From positions 1-54,593 of the forward strand of contig NZ_JARGEN010000054.1 of assembly GCF_029211125.1 (NCBI RefSeq): a DNA stretch of 54,593 bases, given 5' to 3'. Position numbers and translations under genes: made by a program. The notes below the pieces were generated by a model. It worked only from the letters and a program-made list of their open reading frames with translations, was not told the origin of the DNA and did no database searches. The stretch comes from Curvibacter soli. Lineage in GTDB: Bacteria; Pseudomonadota; Gammaproteobacteria; Burkholderiales; Burkholderiaceae_C. Each line of letters opens with the position of its first letter. Within the stretch, counting starts at the first letter, position 1. Shown here one piece after another: positions 29,145-37,194 of this stretch.

Positions 29145-29894
29145 TCAGGTGCCGGGGGAGAACAGGTCCACCCGGTCGGTGATGATGCCGTCCGTGCCCA
29201 GGGCGATGAGCCGCTGCGCGGCCCATTCGTCGTTGACGGTGTAGCTCAGCGTGCGCAGGCTGGCGGCCTGGGCCTGCCGCACGCTGGCCGCGTCCCACAG
29301 CGTATGGTTGCAGACGATGGCGGAGCAGCCCAGCGCGCGCGCGGCGTCGAGCCAGCCGTCCCACAGCGCGTCGAGCAGCAGGCCGCGTGGCAGTTGTGGC
29401 GCGGCGGCCTGCGCGCCCGCGAGCGATTCGGCCTCGAACGAGGTCAGCAGTGGCGGCACCGGGGCGCCTGCCCACAGGCGTGTGGCCAGCGCGGCCACGG
29501 CTTCGCCGGTGGTGCGCTCCACGTCGGGCGTGGGCTTGATCTCGATGTTGAGCAGCAGCGCGTTGGCCAGGCACCAGCGCGTCACGGCCTCCAGCGTGGC
29601 CAGCGGCTCGCCCGCGTAGGCGCGCGAGTGCCAGGTGCCCGCGTCGAGCTGCGAGAGCGCCCCCCAGGGCTGGTCGCCGCCCGTGCCGTGGCCGCTGGTG
29701 GTGCGCTCCAGACCCGTGTCGTGCATCAGGAACACCACGCCGTCGGCGCTGAGCTTGGCGTCGCACTCGAACATGCGGAAACCGTGCTGCGCACCCAGGC
29801 GGAAGGCGGCCAGGGTGTTCTCGGGCGCGAGCTTGCCAGCGCCGCGGTGGGCGATCCAGCGCGGGTAGGGCCAGGGGGCGGGGGGAGCGGTCAT
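29145..29894 (-). CDS. ugpQ: Glycerophosphodiester phosphodiesterase
   Basis: UgpQ hydrolyses glycerophosphodiesters to glycerol-3-phosphate and an alcohol in the cytoplasm. The 249-residue product starts near PRWIAHRGAGKLAPENTLAAF (catalytic His and Arg). It continues with MFECDAKLSADGVVFLMHDTGLERTTSG (metal-binding Glu/Asp and second His) and ends TDRVDLFSPGT. There is no signal peptide. It belongs with ugpBAEC upstream but is cut off from ugpC by 486 bases holding a MITE-like repeat and a palindrome. It may therefore have its own promoter. Confidence 0.95.
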   Translation of the reverse strand: MTAPPAPWPYPRWIAHRGAGKLAPENTLAAFRLGAQHGFRMFECDAKLSADGVVFLMHDTGLERTTSGHGTGGDQPWGALSQLDAGTWHSRAYAGEPLATLEAVTRWCLANALLLNIEIKPTPDVERTTGEAVAALATRLWAGAPVPPLLTSFEAESLAGAQAAAPQLPRGLLLDALWDGWLDAARALGCSAIVCNHTLWDAASVRQAQAASLRTLSYTVNDEWAAQRLIALGTDGIITDRVDLFSPGT

Positions 29895-29954
29895 GGCGGT
29901 TTGAGGCTGCGCGTGGACTGCGCGGGGCTCTGGAAAGTCGGACGTAATCGGCCA

Positions 29955-29970
29955 TTACACCACCGTGTAA
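29955..29970. promoter_or_regulatory. Palindrome upstream of ugpQ
   Basis: TTACAC-CACC-GTGTAA is a perfect inverted repeat of 6 bp arms, 61-76 bases upstream of the ugpQ ATG. It has the look of a dimeric repressor site; the regulator is unknown. Confidence 0.4.
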
Positions 29971-30026
29971 CAGTCGATGCGTTGACTTGGCGCATGCCGC
30001 TAACTGCGCAAATTAGCGATAGTGTT

Positions 30027-30302
30027 TTGAACTTGGAAACGGCAGTTGGATGCGCCTGCCGGTGCCGTGATCGGGGTGCCAGGCAAGGCTGAGCGCTGCG
30101 GCTCCAACAGCACCTGCGTGCTGTTGGACAGCGCGAAGAAGGCCTGCAAGGGCGACGGCGCGGCGGGCTTGCTGCCCGCAAGGAGGAGCAGCGCCGCATG
30201 GCGCGCTCACCCACGAGGTGAACCCCATCGAAGCCGGCAACGCTCGATTTCCTGCGGCCTGGCAAGGGATGCAAAGCGGTCAACTGCCGTTTCCAGGTTG
30301 AA
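30027..30302. repeat. MITE-like element, copy A (276 bp)
   Basis: The ends are inverted: AACTTGGAAACGGCAGTTG on the left and CAACTGCCGTTTCCAGGTT on the right. No protein is encoded. Its reverse complement matches copy B at 35937-36180 along most of its length, with copy A carrying an extra block that includes a perfect 11 bp hairpin (30103-30128, TCCAACAGCAC/GTGCTGTTGGA). It lies between ugpC and ugpQ. A degenerate piece resembling the CACCTCGTG-GTGAG part recurs at about 30340-30375. Confidence 0.7.
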
Positions 30303-30380
30303 GCCGGGTTCCGCGAACCTTGCGCCCCATCGCATTCGGGCCGAGGCACCTCGTGCGTGAGAGCAGCCTGCACAGACGCG

Positions 30381-31406
30381 TCAGAGCCGCCTGCCCGATT
30401 CCGCGTCGAACCAGTGCAGCCGCCCGGCCCGCGCGGTCACGCGCAGCGTGCCGCCGGGCTGCGGCACGGGCGCGCCTTCCTCGGTGCGCACGATGACCTG
30501 CTCGTCGCCCAGGTGGGCATAGACCAGCCGCTCGGCGCCGAGCAGTTCGACGCTTTCCACGCGCAGATCCCAGCCTGGCATGCCGTCGGGTGGATTGGCG
30601 GCCACCATGTCGAGGTGCTCGGGCCGGATGCCGAGGATGGCGCCCTCGCGCCCACCCGGCGCGTGCTTCAGCAGGTTCATCGGCGGCGAGCCGATGAAGC
30701 TCGCTACGAAGGTCGAGGCGGGCGTGTGGTAGACCTCCTCGGGTGTGCCGAACTGATCCATGCGGCCCGCATTCATCACGATCATGCGCTGCGCCAGCGT
30801 CATGGCCTCCACTTGGTCGTGCGTGACGAACAGGCTGGTGATGCCGAGTTCGCGGTGCAGCTTCTGTATCTCGATGCGCGTCTGCGCGCGCAGCTTGGCG
30901 TCGAGGTTGGAGAGCGGCTCGTCGAACAAAAATACCTGTGGCTGGCGCACGATGGCGCGGCCCATGGCCACGCGCTGGCGCTGGCCACCCGAAAGCTCGC
31001 GCGGCTTGCGCGCGAGCAGGTGGCCCAGCTCCAGGATCTTGGCGGCCTTGTGCACGCGGGCCTGGATCTCGTCCTTAGGCACTTTGGCGATCTTCAGCCC
31101 GTAGGCCATGTTGTCGAACACGCTCATGTGCGGGTAGAGCGCGTAGTTCTGGAACACCATGGCGATGTCGCGCTCGGCGGGCTCCAGGTCGTTGACCACG
31201 CGGGGGCCGATGGCGATGGTGCCGCTGGAGATGTCCTCCAGCCCCGCGACCATGCGCAGCAGCGTCGATTTGCCGCAGCCCGACGGGCCGACGATGACGA
31301 TGAACTCGCCGTCGGCGATCTCGGCGTTCACGCCGTGGATGACCTGGTTGGCCTTGGGGCCGACGCCGTAGCGCTTGACGACGTTCTGGAGGGAGATGGC
31401 TGCCAT
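30381..31406 (-). CDS. ugpC: sn-glycerol-3-phosphate ABC transporter ATPase
   Basis: This ATP-binding subunit belongs to the MalK/UgpC group. Its 341 residues start [14 protein letters not shown]. Walker A is GPSGCGKST (40-48), the signature [16 protein letters not shown], and Walker [14 protein letters not shown]; a C-terminal TOBE-type regulatory domain follows. It is 6 bases downstream of ugpE. The combination with ugpB and ugpQ supports glycerol-3-phosphate and glycerophosphodiesters as substrates. Confidence 0.95.
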   Translation of the reverse strand: MAAISLQNVVKRYGVGPKANQVIHGVNAEIADGEFIVIVGPSGCGKSTLLRMVAGLEDISSGTIAIGPRVVNDLEPAERDIAMVFQNYALYPHMSVFDNMAYGLKIAKVPKDEIQARVHKAAKILELGHLLARKPRELSGGQRQRVAMGRAIVRQPQVFLFDEPLSNLDAKLRAQTRIEIQKLHRELGITSLFVTHDQVEAMTLAQRMIVMNAGRMDQFGTPEEVYHTPASTFVASFIGSPPMNLLKHAPGGREGAILGIRPEHLDMVAANPPDGMPGWDLRVESVELLGAERLVYAHLGDEQVIVRTEEGAPVPQPGGTLRVTARAGRLHWFDAESGRRL

Positions 31407-31412
31407 GGCTTT

Positions 31413-32264
31413 TTACTTCTCGGTGTCTACCAGGCCCTTGACGAACCACTTCTGCATCAGCACCACCACCAGCGTGGGCGGCAGCATCGCCAGGATGGCG
31501 GTGGCCATGATGACGTTCCATTCGTTGTTGCCGTCGCCGCCTGCGATCATGCGCTTGATGCCGATGACCACGGGATACATGTCTTCGCTGGTGGTGGCCA
31601 GCAGCGGCCAGAGGTACTGGTTCCAGCCGTAGATGAACTGGATCACGAACAGCGCCGCGATGCTGGTGGACGAGAGCGGCACCAGCACGTCCTTGAAGAA
31701 GCGCATCGGCCCCGCGCCGTCCATGCGCGCGGCCTCCACCAGTTCGTCGGGCACGGTCAGGAAGAACTGGCGAAACAGGAAGGTGGCCGTGGCCGACGCG
31801 ATCAGCGGAACCGTGAGGCCCGCGTAGGTGTTGAGCAGCCCGAGGTCCGACACCACCTGGTAGGTCGGGCCGATGCGCACTTCCACCGGCAGCATGAGCG
31901 TGACGAAGATGGCCCAGAAGCACAGGGGCTTGAACGGAAAGCGGAAATACACCACCGCGAAGGCCGAGAGCAGCGAGATGGCGATCTTGCCGAACGTGAT
32001 GGTGAGCGCGCAGACCAGGCTGACCCACATCATGCGCGCCACCGGCGCGTGCGAGCCGCTGCCGGCCCCTCCTCCCAGCAAGGCGGCCTTGTAGCTTTCC
32101 CAGGCGTTGTGGCCAGGCAGCAGCGGCATCGGGGCCTGCACGATGTCCTGCGCGGTGTGGGTGGAGGCGACCAGGGCCAGGTAGATAGGGAAGGCGACGA
32201 TCAGCACGCCCAGCCACATGACGGCGTGGGCCAGCAGGCCAAGGGTGGGGCGGCGTTCGACCAT
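31413..32264 (-). CDS. ugpE: sn-glycerol-3-phosphate ABC transporter permease UgpE
   Basis: This is the second permease of the Ugp importer. Its 283 residues, with about six membrane helices, match the length of E. coli UgpE. Family segments include IYLALVASTHTAQDI and LPLLPGHNAWESYK. The EAA loop is DELVEAARMDGAGPMRFFKDVLVPLS, and the C terminus PPTLVVVLMQKWFVKGLVDTEK is typical. It begins one base after the ugpA stop, so the two are coupled. Confidence 0.96.
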   Translation of the reverse strand: MVERRPTLGLLAHAVMWLGVLIVAFPIYLALVASTHTAQDIVQAPMPLLPGHNAWESYKAALLGGGAGSGSHAPVARMMWVSLVCALTITFGKIAISLLSAFAVVYFRFPFKPLCFWAIFVTLMLPVEVRIGPTYQVVSDLGLLNTYAGLTVPLIASATATFLFRQFFLTVPDELVEAARMDGAGPMRFFKDVLVPLSSTSIAALFVIQFIYGWNQYLWPLLATTSEDMYPVVIGIKRMIAGGDGNNEWNVIMATAILAMLPPTLVVVLMQKWFVKGLVDTEK

Positions 32265-32265
32265 C

Positions 32266-33147
32266 TCAGTAATTCACCTTTTTTTCCACGTAGCGGAACT
32301 GGAGCACCGTGAGCGCGACCACGATGACCATGAGCACCACCGACTGCGCAGCCGAACTGCCCAGGTCCATGGCCTTGAAGCCGTCGTAGTAGACCTTGTA
32401 GACCAGGATCGCCGTATCCTTGCCCGGTCCGCCGTGAGTGGCGGCGTCCACGATGGCGAAGGTGTCGAAGAACGCATAGACCACGTTGATGACCAGCAGG
32501 AAGAACGTGGTGGGCGACAGCAGCGGGAACTGGATGCTCCAGAAGCGCCGCCATGGCCGGGCGCCGTCGATGGCGGCGGCTTCGATGAGCGATTTCGGGA
32601 TCGATTGCAGCCCCGCCAGGAAGAACAGGAAGTTATAGGAGATCTGCTTCCATACCGCAGCGGCCACGATCAGCGCCATGGCGTGGTTGCTGTTGAGCAG
32701 ATGGTTCCACTGAAAGCCGACCTGCTCCAGCGCGTAGGCCACCACGCCGATAGAGGGAGAGAACATGAACACCCACAGCACGGCGGTGATGGCCGGCGCG
32801 ATCGCGTAGGGCATGGTGAGCAGCGCGCGGTAGACCATGGCGCCGCGCCCGACACGGTCGGCGAATACCGCCAGCAGCAGCGACAGCGACAGGCCTATGC
32901 CTGCCACCAGCACCGAGAAGATGGCGGTGGTCTTGAACGACTCGATGTACGACGGGTCGGCGAACAACTGCTTGAAATTGTCCAGCCCGACCCATTCGGT
33001 GGAGCTGCCGAAGGCGTCTTGCATCTGCAGCGATTGCAGCAGCGCCTGGCCCGCAGGCCAGAAGAAGAAAATGCCAATGACCAGAAGCTGCGGCAGCAGC
33101 AGCACCCAGGGCAGCCAGCGGGAGCGAAAGAGAACGCGTTTTTCCAT
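32266..33147 (-). CDS. ugpA: sn-glycerol-3-phosphate ABC transporter permease UgpA
   Basis: This is the first permease of the Ugp importer. Its 293 residues start MEKRVLFRSRWLPWVLLLPQLLVIGIFFFWPAGQALLQS, closely matching known UgpA. The EAA loop is PKSLIEAAAIDGARPWRRFWSIQFPLL, and it ends with VLQFRYVEKKVNY. The ugpB stop is 77 bases upstream. The gene order ugpB-A-E-C is the standard one. Confidence 0.96.
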   Translation of the reverse strand: MEKRVLFRSRWLPWVLLLPQLLVIGIFFFWPAGQALLQSLQMQDAFGSSTEWVGLDNFKQLFADPSYIESFKTTAIFSVLVAGIGLSLSLLLAVFADRVGRGAMVYRALLTMPYAIAPAITAVLWVFMFSPSIGVVAYALEQVGFQWNHLLNSNHAMALIVAAAVWKQISYNFLFFLAGLQSIPKSLIEAAAIDGARPWRRFWSIQFPLLSPTTFFLLVINVVYAFFDTFAIVDAATHGGPGKDTAILVYKVYYDGFKAMDLGSSAAQSVVLMVIVVALTVLQFRYVEKKVNY

Positions 33148-33224
33148 GGCATCGAAACAAAAGCCGCCGCCCCGGCGATCCCGGTGCGGCGGCGTAGTCT
33201 ATGGGATGCGAAAGGGGCGCCCGT

Positions 33225-34538
33225 TCAGCCCTTGTTGGCCTTCTGGAAGCGTTCGAGTTGCTCGTTGCCGCGCTGCACGATGGCGTCCAGGGCTTCCTTG
33301 GCCGTCTTCTTGCCGTTCCAGACCTGTTCCAGCTCCTCGTCCTCGATCGCGCGGATCTGCAGGTAGTTGCCCAGGCGGATGCCGCGGCTCTTGTCGGTCA
33401 CCTTGCGGATCATCTGCGTCACGGCCACGTCGGTGCCGGGGTACTCCTTGTAGAAGCCCGATTCCTCTGTCAGCTTGTAGGCGGCGGTGGTCACGGGCAG
33501 GTAGCCGGTGCGCTTGTGGCTGGCGGACTGCACTTCGGGGCGCGAGATGAAGCTGAAGAATTCCGCCACACCCTTGTATTCAGCCGGCTTCTTGCCGGAC
33601 ATGACCCACAGGCTGGCGCCGCCGATCACGGTGTTCTGCGGCGCGCCGGCCACGTCGGGGTAGTAGGGCAGAGGTGCCAGGCCATAGGCGAACTTGGCGT
33701 TCTTGGCCACGTTGCCGTAGAAGCCCGAAGAGGTGTTGATCATCGCGCACTCGCCGGAAACGAAGCTCGCCTCGGGCACGCTGCCGCGGCCCTTGTAGAC
33801 GAACAGGCCCTGCTTGGCCATGTTGGCCAGGTTCTCGATGTGGCGCAGGTGCAGCGGCGAATCGACCTTCAGGCGTGCGTCCATGCCTTGCAGGCCGTTG
33901 GCCTTGGTGGCGAACTCCACGTTGTGCCAGGCCGAGAAGCTTTCAAGCTGGGTCCAGCCCTGCCATGCCGTGGTGAACGGGCACTTGTGGCCCGATGCCT
34001 TGAGCTTGGCCGCTGCGGAGACGACCTCGGGCCAGGTGGCCGGTGCCTTGTCGGTGGGCAGGCCTGCGGCCTTGAAGGCGTCCTTGTTGAAATAGAAGAT
34101 GGTGGTCGAGCTGTTGAACGGGAAGCTCAGCATCTGGCCGTTGGGTGCCGTGTAGTAGCCGGCCACGGCGGGCACGTAGGCCGCGGGGTCGAACTTCTTG
34201 CCGGCATCCTGCATGACCTTGCCGACGGGGATGATGGCGCTCTTGCTGGCCATCATCGTGGCGGTGCCGACTTCGAACACCTGCAGGATGTGCGGCGCGT
34301 TGCCTGCGCGGAAGGCGGCAATGGCCGCTGTCATCGATTCGTCGTATGCGCCCTTGAAGGTGGGAACGATCTTGTATTCCTTCTGGCTCTCGTTGAATTG
34401 CCGGGCCAGGTCGTTGACCCATTCGCCATTGACGGCGGCCATCGAATGCCACCACTGGATTTCGGTCTGGGCTTGGGCGGACGTGCTCAGCGCAGCCATG
34501 CCCAGCACGGTGGCCAGGGTCAGGGATTGGAATTTCAT
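33225..34538 (-). CDS. ugpB: sn-glycerol-3-phosphate periplasmic binding protein
   Basis: This is the periplasmic receptor for glycerol-3-phosphate and its diesters. The 437-residue protein has a signal peptide MKFQSLTLATVLGMAALSTSAQAQ. UgpB segments follow: TEIQWWHSMAAVNGEWVNDLARQFNESQKEYKIVP, GTYDES-like GAYDESMTAAIAAFRAGNAPHI, and NTSSGFYGNVAKNAKFAYGLAPLPYY. It is the first gene of the operon. Its upstream region, shared with divergent serA, contains a 12 bp inverted repeat. Confidence 0.96.
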   Translation of the reverse strand: MKFQSLTLATVLGMAALSTSAQAQTEIQWWHSMAAVNGEWVNDLARQFNESQKEYKIVPTFKGAYDESMTAAIAAFRAGNAPHILQVFEVGTATMMASKSAIIPVGKVMQDAGKKFDPAAYVPAVAGYYTAPNGQMLSFPFNSSTTIFYFNKDAFKAAGLPTDKAPATWPEVVSAAAKLKASGHKCPFTTAWQGWTQLESFSAWHNVEFATKANGLQGMDARLKVDSPLHLRHIENLANMAKQGLFVYKGRGSVPEASFVSGECAMINTSSGFYGNVAKNAKFAYGLAPLPYYPDVAGAPQNTVIGGASLWVMSGKKPAEYKGVAEFFSFISRPEVQSASHKRTGYLPVTTAAYKLTEESGFYKEYPGTDVAVTQMIRKVTDKSRGIRLGNYLQIRAIEDEELEQVWNGKKTAKEALDAIVQRGNEQLERFQKANKG

Positions 34539-34580
34539 GCGGACTCCTGAATGCGTGAAGCCGGGACACTAACCCCGGCC

Positions 34581-34616
34581 TGTGACATAAAAATGAATAC
34601 CGTGTTTTGTGTCACA
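34581..34616. promoter_or_regulatory. Inverted repeat between ugpB and serA
   Basis: TGTGACATAAAA (34581-34592) and TTTTGTGTCACA (34605-34616) are inverted repeats with one mismatch and a 12-base spacer. The site lies 43-78 bases upstream of ugpB. E. coli ugp is controlled by PhoB and CRP; this dyad does not match a pho box (direct CTGTCAT repeats). The TGTGA/TCACA ends recall CRP sites, but the spacing is wrong for one. Confidence 0.45.
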
Positions 34617-34710
34617 TTCGACCTGGAGCGGCAATTGGGGGAAAACCGCGACGCGATCCGGGGGGTGGTTGCTGCCGCATACTCGCCGCTTCTTTCGCAC
34701 GGGATTTTCA

Positions 34711-35940
34711 ATGGGCAAAACCTCGCTGGACAAAAGCAAGATCAAGTTCCTTCTTCTCGAAGGCATCCACCCGTCGGCCTTGGAGGTGCTGCGCGCGGCG
34801 GGCTACAGCCAGATCGAGACGATTCCCAAGGCGCTCGGGCCCGAGGAGTTGAAGGAGCAGATCGCCGACGTGCATTTCCTCGGCATCCGCTCCACCACGC
34901 ATCTGAGCGCCGACGTGTTCGCCCAGGCACACAAGCTGGTGGCCGTGGGGTGCTTCTGTATCGGCACCAACCAGGTCGACCTGGACGCGGCGCGCGAGCG
35001 CGGCATCGCCGTGTTCAACGCGCCATATTCCAATACCCGCTCGGTGGCCGAGCTGGTGCTGGCCGAGGCCATCCTGCTGCTGCGCGGCGTGCCCGAGAAG
35101 AACGCCGTGGCGCACCGCGGTGGCTGGCTCAAGTCGGCGGCCAATTCCTATGAAATCCGCGGCAAGACGCTGGGCATCGTGGGCTACGGCTCCATCGGCA
35201 CGCAGTTGTCCGTGCTGGCAGAAGGCTTGGGCATGCGCGTGGTGTTTCACGACGTGGTGGCGAAGCTGCCGCTGGGCAACGCGCGCCAGGCGCGCAGCCT
35301 GCCCGAGCTGCTGGCTGCCAGCGACATCGTGACACTGCACGTGCCCGAACTACCGTCCACCAAGTGGATGATCGGCCCGCGCGAAATCGCGGCCATGAAG
35401 CCCGGCGCCATCCTCCTCAACGCCTCGCGCGGCACGGTGGTGGAGATCGACGCGCTGGCCGATGCCATCCGCAGCAAGAAGCTGCTGGGCGCGGCCATCG
35501 ACGTGTTCCCCACCGAGCCGCGCGGCAACAAGGACGAGTTCCAGTCGCCCCTGCGCGGGCTCGACAACGTGATCCTCACGCCCCACATCGGCGGCTCCAC
35601 CATGGAGGCGCAGGCCAACATCGGGCAGGAGGTGGCCGAGAAGCTCGTGAAGTACAGCGACAACGGCACCACCGTCTCATCGGTCAACTTCCCCGAGGTC
35701 TCGCTGCCCGCGCACCCGGGCAAGCACCGGCTGCTGCACATCCATCGCAACGTGCCAGGCGTGCTCACGCAGATCAACAAGGTGTTCTCCGACCTGCAGA
35801 TCAACATCGCCGCCCAGTACCTGCAGACCAGCGGCGACGTGGGCTACGTGGTGACCGACGTGGACGCGGGCTCGTCCGAGCAGGCGCAGGAACTGCTGGC
35901 GCAGGTGCCGGGGACGATCCGCAGCCGGGTTTTGTTTTGA
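34711..35940 (+). CDS. serA: D-3-phosphoglycerate dehydrogenase
   Basis: SerA oxidises 3-phosphoglycerate in the first step of serine synthesis. From the ATG at 34711 (MGKTSLDKSKIKFLLLEG) it has 409 residues, like the E. coli enzyme. Features are the NAD-binding LGIVGYGSIGTQLSVLAE, the catalytic Arg in NASRGTVVEIDALA, the catalytic His in NVILTPHIGGSTMEAQ, and a C-terminal ACT domain (HIHRNVPGVLTQINKVFSDLQINIAAQYLQ) for serine feedback. Upstream frame extensions are not conserved. The TGA stop (35938-35940) lies inside the terminal repeat of MITE-like copy B. Confidence 0.96.
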   Translation: MGKTSLDKSKIKFLLLEGIHPSALEVLRAAGYSQIETIPKALGPEELKEQIADVHFLGIRSTTHLSADVFAQAHKLVAVGCFCIGTNQVDLDAARERGIAVFNAPYSNTRSVAELVLAEAILLLRGVPEKNAVAHRGGWLKSAANSYEIRGKTLGIVGYGSIGTQLSVLAEGLGMRVVFHDVVAKLPLGNARQARSLPELLAASDIVTLHVPELPSTKWMIGPREIAAMKPGAILLNASRGTVVEIDALADAIRSKKLLGAAIDVFPTEPRGNKDEFQSPLRGLDNVILTPHIGGSTMEAQANIGQEVAEKLVKYSDNGTTVSSVNFPEVSLPAHPGKHRLLHIHRNVPGVLTQINKVFSDLQINIAAQYLQTSGDVGYVVTDVDAGSSEQAQELLAQVPGTIRSRVLF

Positions 35941-36180
35941 ACCTGGAAACAGCAGTTGACCGCTTCGTATCCCTTGCCAGGCCGCAGGAAATCGAGCGTT
36001 GCCGGCTTCGATGGGGTTCACCTCGTGGGTGAGCGCGCTATGCACCTGCCAGCACCGCGCTCGGCGCGCCATGCGGCGTTGCTCCTCCTTGCGGGCAGTA
36101 GCCCGCCGCGTCGTCGCGTCTTGCCCGGCACCCCGATCACGGCACCGGCAGGCGCATCCAACTGCCGTTTCCAGGTTGAA
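35937..36180. repeat. MITE-like element, copy B (244 bp)
   Basis: The ends are inverted: TTGAACCTGGAAACAGCAG on the left and CAACTGCCGTTTCCAGGTT on the right. The internal sequence matches the reverse complement of copy A (30027-30302), including GCCGGCTTCGATGGGGTTCA and CCCCGATCACGGCACCGGCA. No reading frame is supported. It starts at the serA stop codon, with TGA formed by the repeat itself. Confidence 0.7.
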
Positions 36181-36482
36181 CCTAAATCCGGCTCCAGCGC
36201 TTGATTCGCCTGCGGTAGCAGCTACTTTATTTGTAGCGTTTCCCGGTGTGGCGCGCAATCCACCGAAGCTATTGATCCGGCCCTTTGAAGTCGAGAGTCG
36301 TCGTGGACGGACTGCCACAGGCAAACGACTCACGAAAGTTCAAAATTCATGGGGCCGGAGCAATAGCGCCGCCCGAGCACGCCTTCGCGCGGCGCTACAC
36401 GGCCGCCGACGTGGCGTTGCTGCTCGACGAGCACCATGCCGCCGATGGCGCTGCTGAACGATGTGCCGTTGTCGCCTTAGCG
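36181..36482. other. Spacer without a supported gene; contains a palindromic repeat copy
   Basis: Bases 36190-36235 (GGCTCCAGCGCTTG... AGCAGCTAC) resemble the palindromic repeat seen in prmC and between rpoB and rpoC. An open frame at 36285-36743 begins with a stretch (HAFARRYTAADVALLLDEH) that faintly recalls integrase-type proteins, but it runs antisense through the regulator gene. I do not call it. The rest shows nothing recognisable. Confidence 0.4.
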
Positions 36483-37160
36483 TCAACCATTGGCACGCTT
36501 GCCCCTGCCCAGATCGACGCCCAGTTGACGAAGCTTGCGGTACAAATGGGTGCGCTCCAATCCAGTCTTTTCAGCCACGCGGGTCATGGAGCCGCCTTCT
36601 TTGGCAAGATGGAACTCAAAATACGCCTTCTCAAAACCATCGCGAGCCTCCCGCAACGGCCTGTCCAGATCGAAGCCCTGGTGCGCATGCGGCCCCGCAT
36701 TGGCATCGCCATGCAAACTGCTCGCCTGCTGTGCCATCGGTGATTCAGCTTGCGCATGGGCGCTTGCGGCAGAAACTGCAGCGGATTTAGCGGGATTGCG
36801 GCGCGCCAAACCCAACTCGACAGCCTTCAGCAACTTCTGCAGAGTGATCGGCTTTTCAAGAAATGAATGCGCACCGATGCGCGTCGCCTCCACCGCCGTG
36901 TCAATGGTGGCATGGCCACTCATCATGATCACAGGCATGGTCAGTGCGCCCGCACTCGCCCATTCCTTCAGAAGCGTGACGCCATCGGTGTCCGGCATCC
37001 AGATGTCCAGCAAAACCAGATCGAACGCGGCAGCAGAGCGGGCCAGGCGCGCCTGTGCGGCATTCTCGGCAAGTTCGACAGTGTGGCCTTCATCGTTCAG
37101 AATTTCCGAGAGCAGATCCCGGATACCCAGTTCATCATCGACCACAAGAATGTTTGCCAT
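36483..37160 (-). CDS. NtrX-like response regulator lacking the AAA+ domain
   Basis: The 225-residue protein has an N-terminal receiver domain (ILVVDDELGIRDLLSEIL, phosphoacceptor Asp in LVLLDIWMPDTDG, conserved Thr/Ser and Lys in MMSGHATID and FLEKPI). It ends with a Fis-type helix-turn-helix (MTRVAEKTGLERTHLYRKLRQLGVDL) like that of NtrX. Between them is only a low-complexity alanine/glutamine-rich linker where NtrX has the sigma-54-interacting AAA+ module. It therefore cannot activate sigma-54 promoters in the usual way. It follows the NtrY-like kinase by 34 bases and is presumably its partner. Confidence 0.88.
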   Translation of the reverse strand: MANILVVDDELGIRDLLSEILNDEGHTVELAENAAQARLARSAAAFDLVLLDIWMPDTDGVTLLKEWASAGALTMPVIMMSGHATIDTAVEATRIGAHSFLEKPITLQKLLKAVELGLARRNPAKSAAVSAASAHAQAESPMAQQASSLHGDANAGPHAHQGFDLDRPLREARDGFEKAYFEFHLAKEGGSMTRVAEKTGLERTHLYRKLRQLGVDLGRGKRANG

Positions 37161-37194
37161 GTTGGAGTTTCAAATCAGTAGCAAGCCCAAGCCG

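Noticed and set aside
30357-32312. 651-codon plus-strand frame opposite ugpC and ugpE
   Set aside because: Antisense to two well-supported transporter genes and no recognisable domain.
36285-36743. Open frame with a faint integrase-like stretch (RRYTAADVALLLDEH)
   Set aside because: Most of it is antisense to the response regulator and the similarity is too short to support a call.
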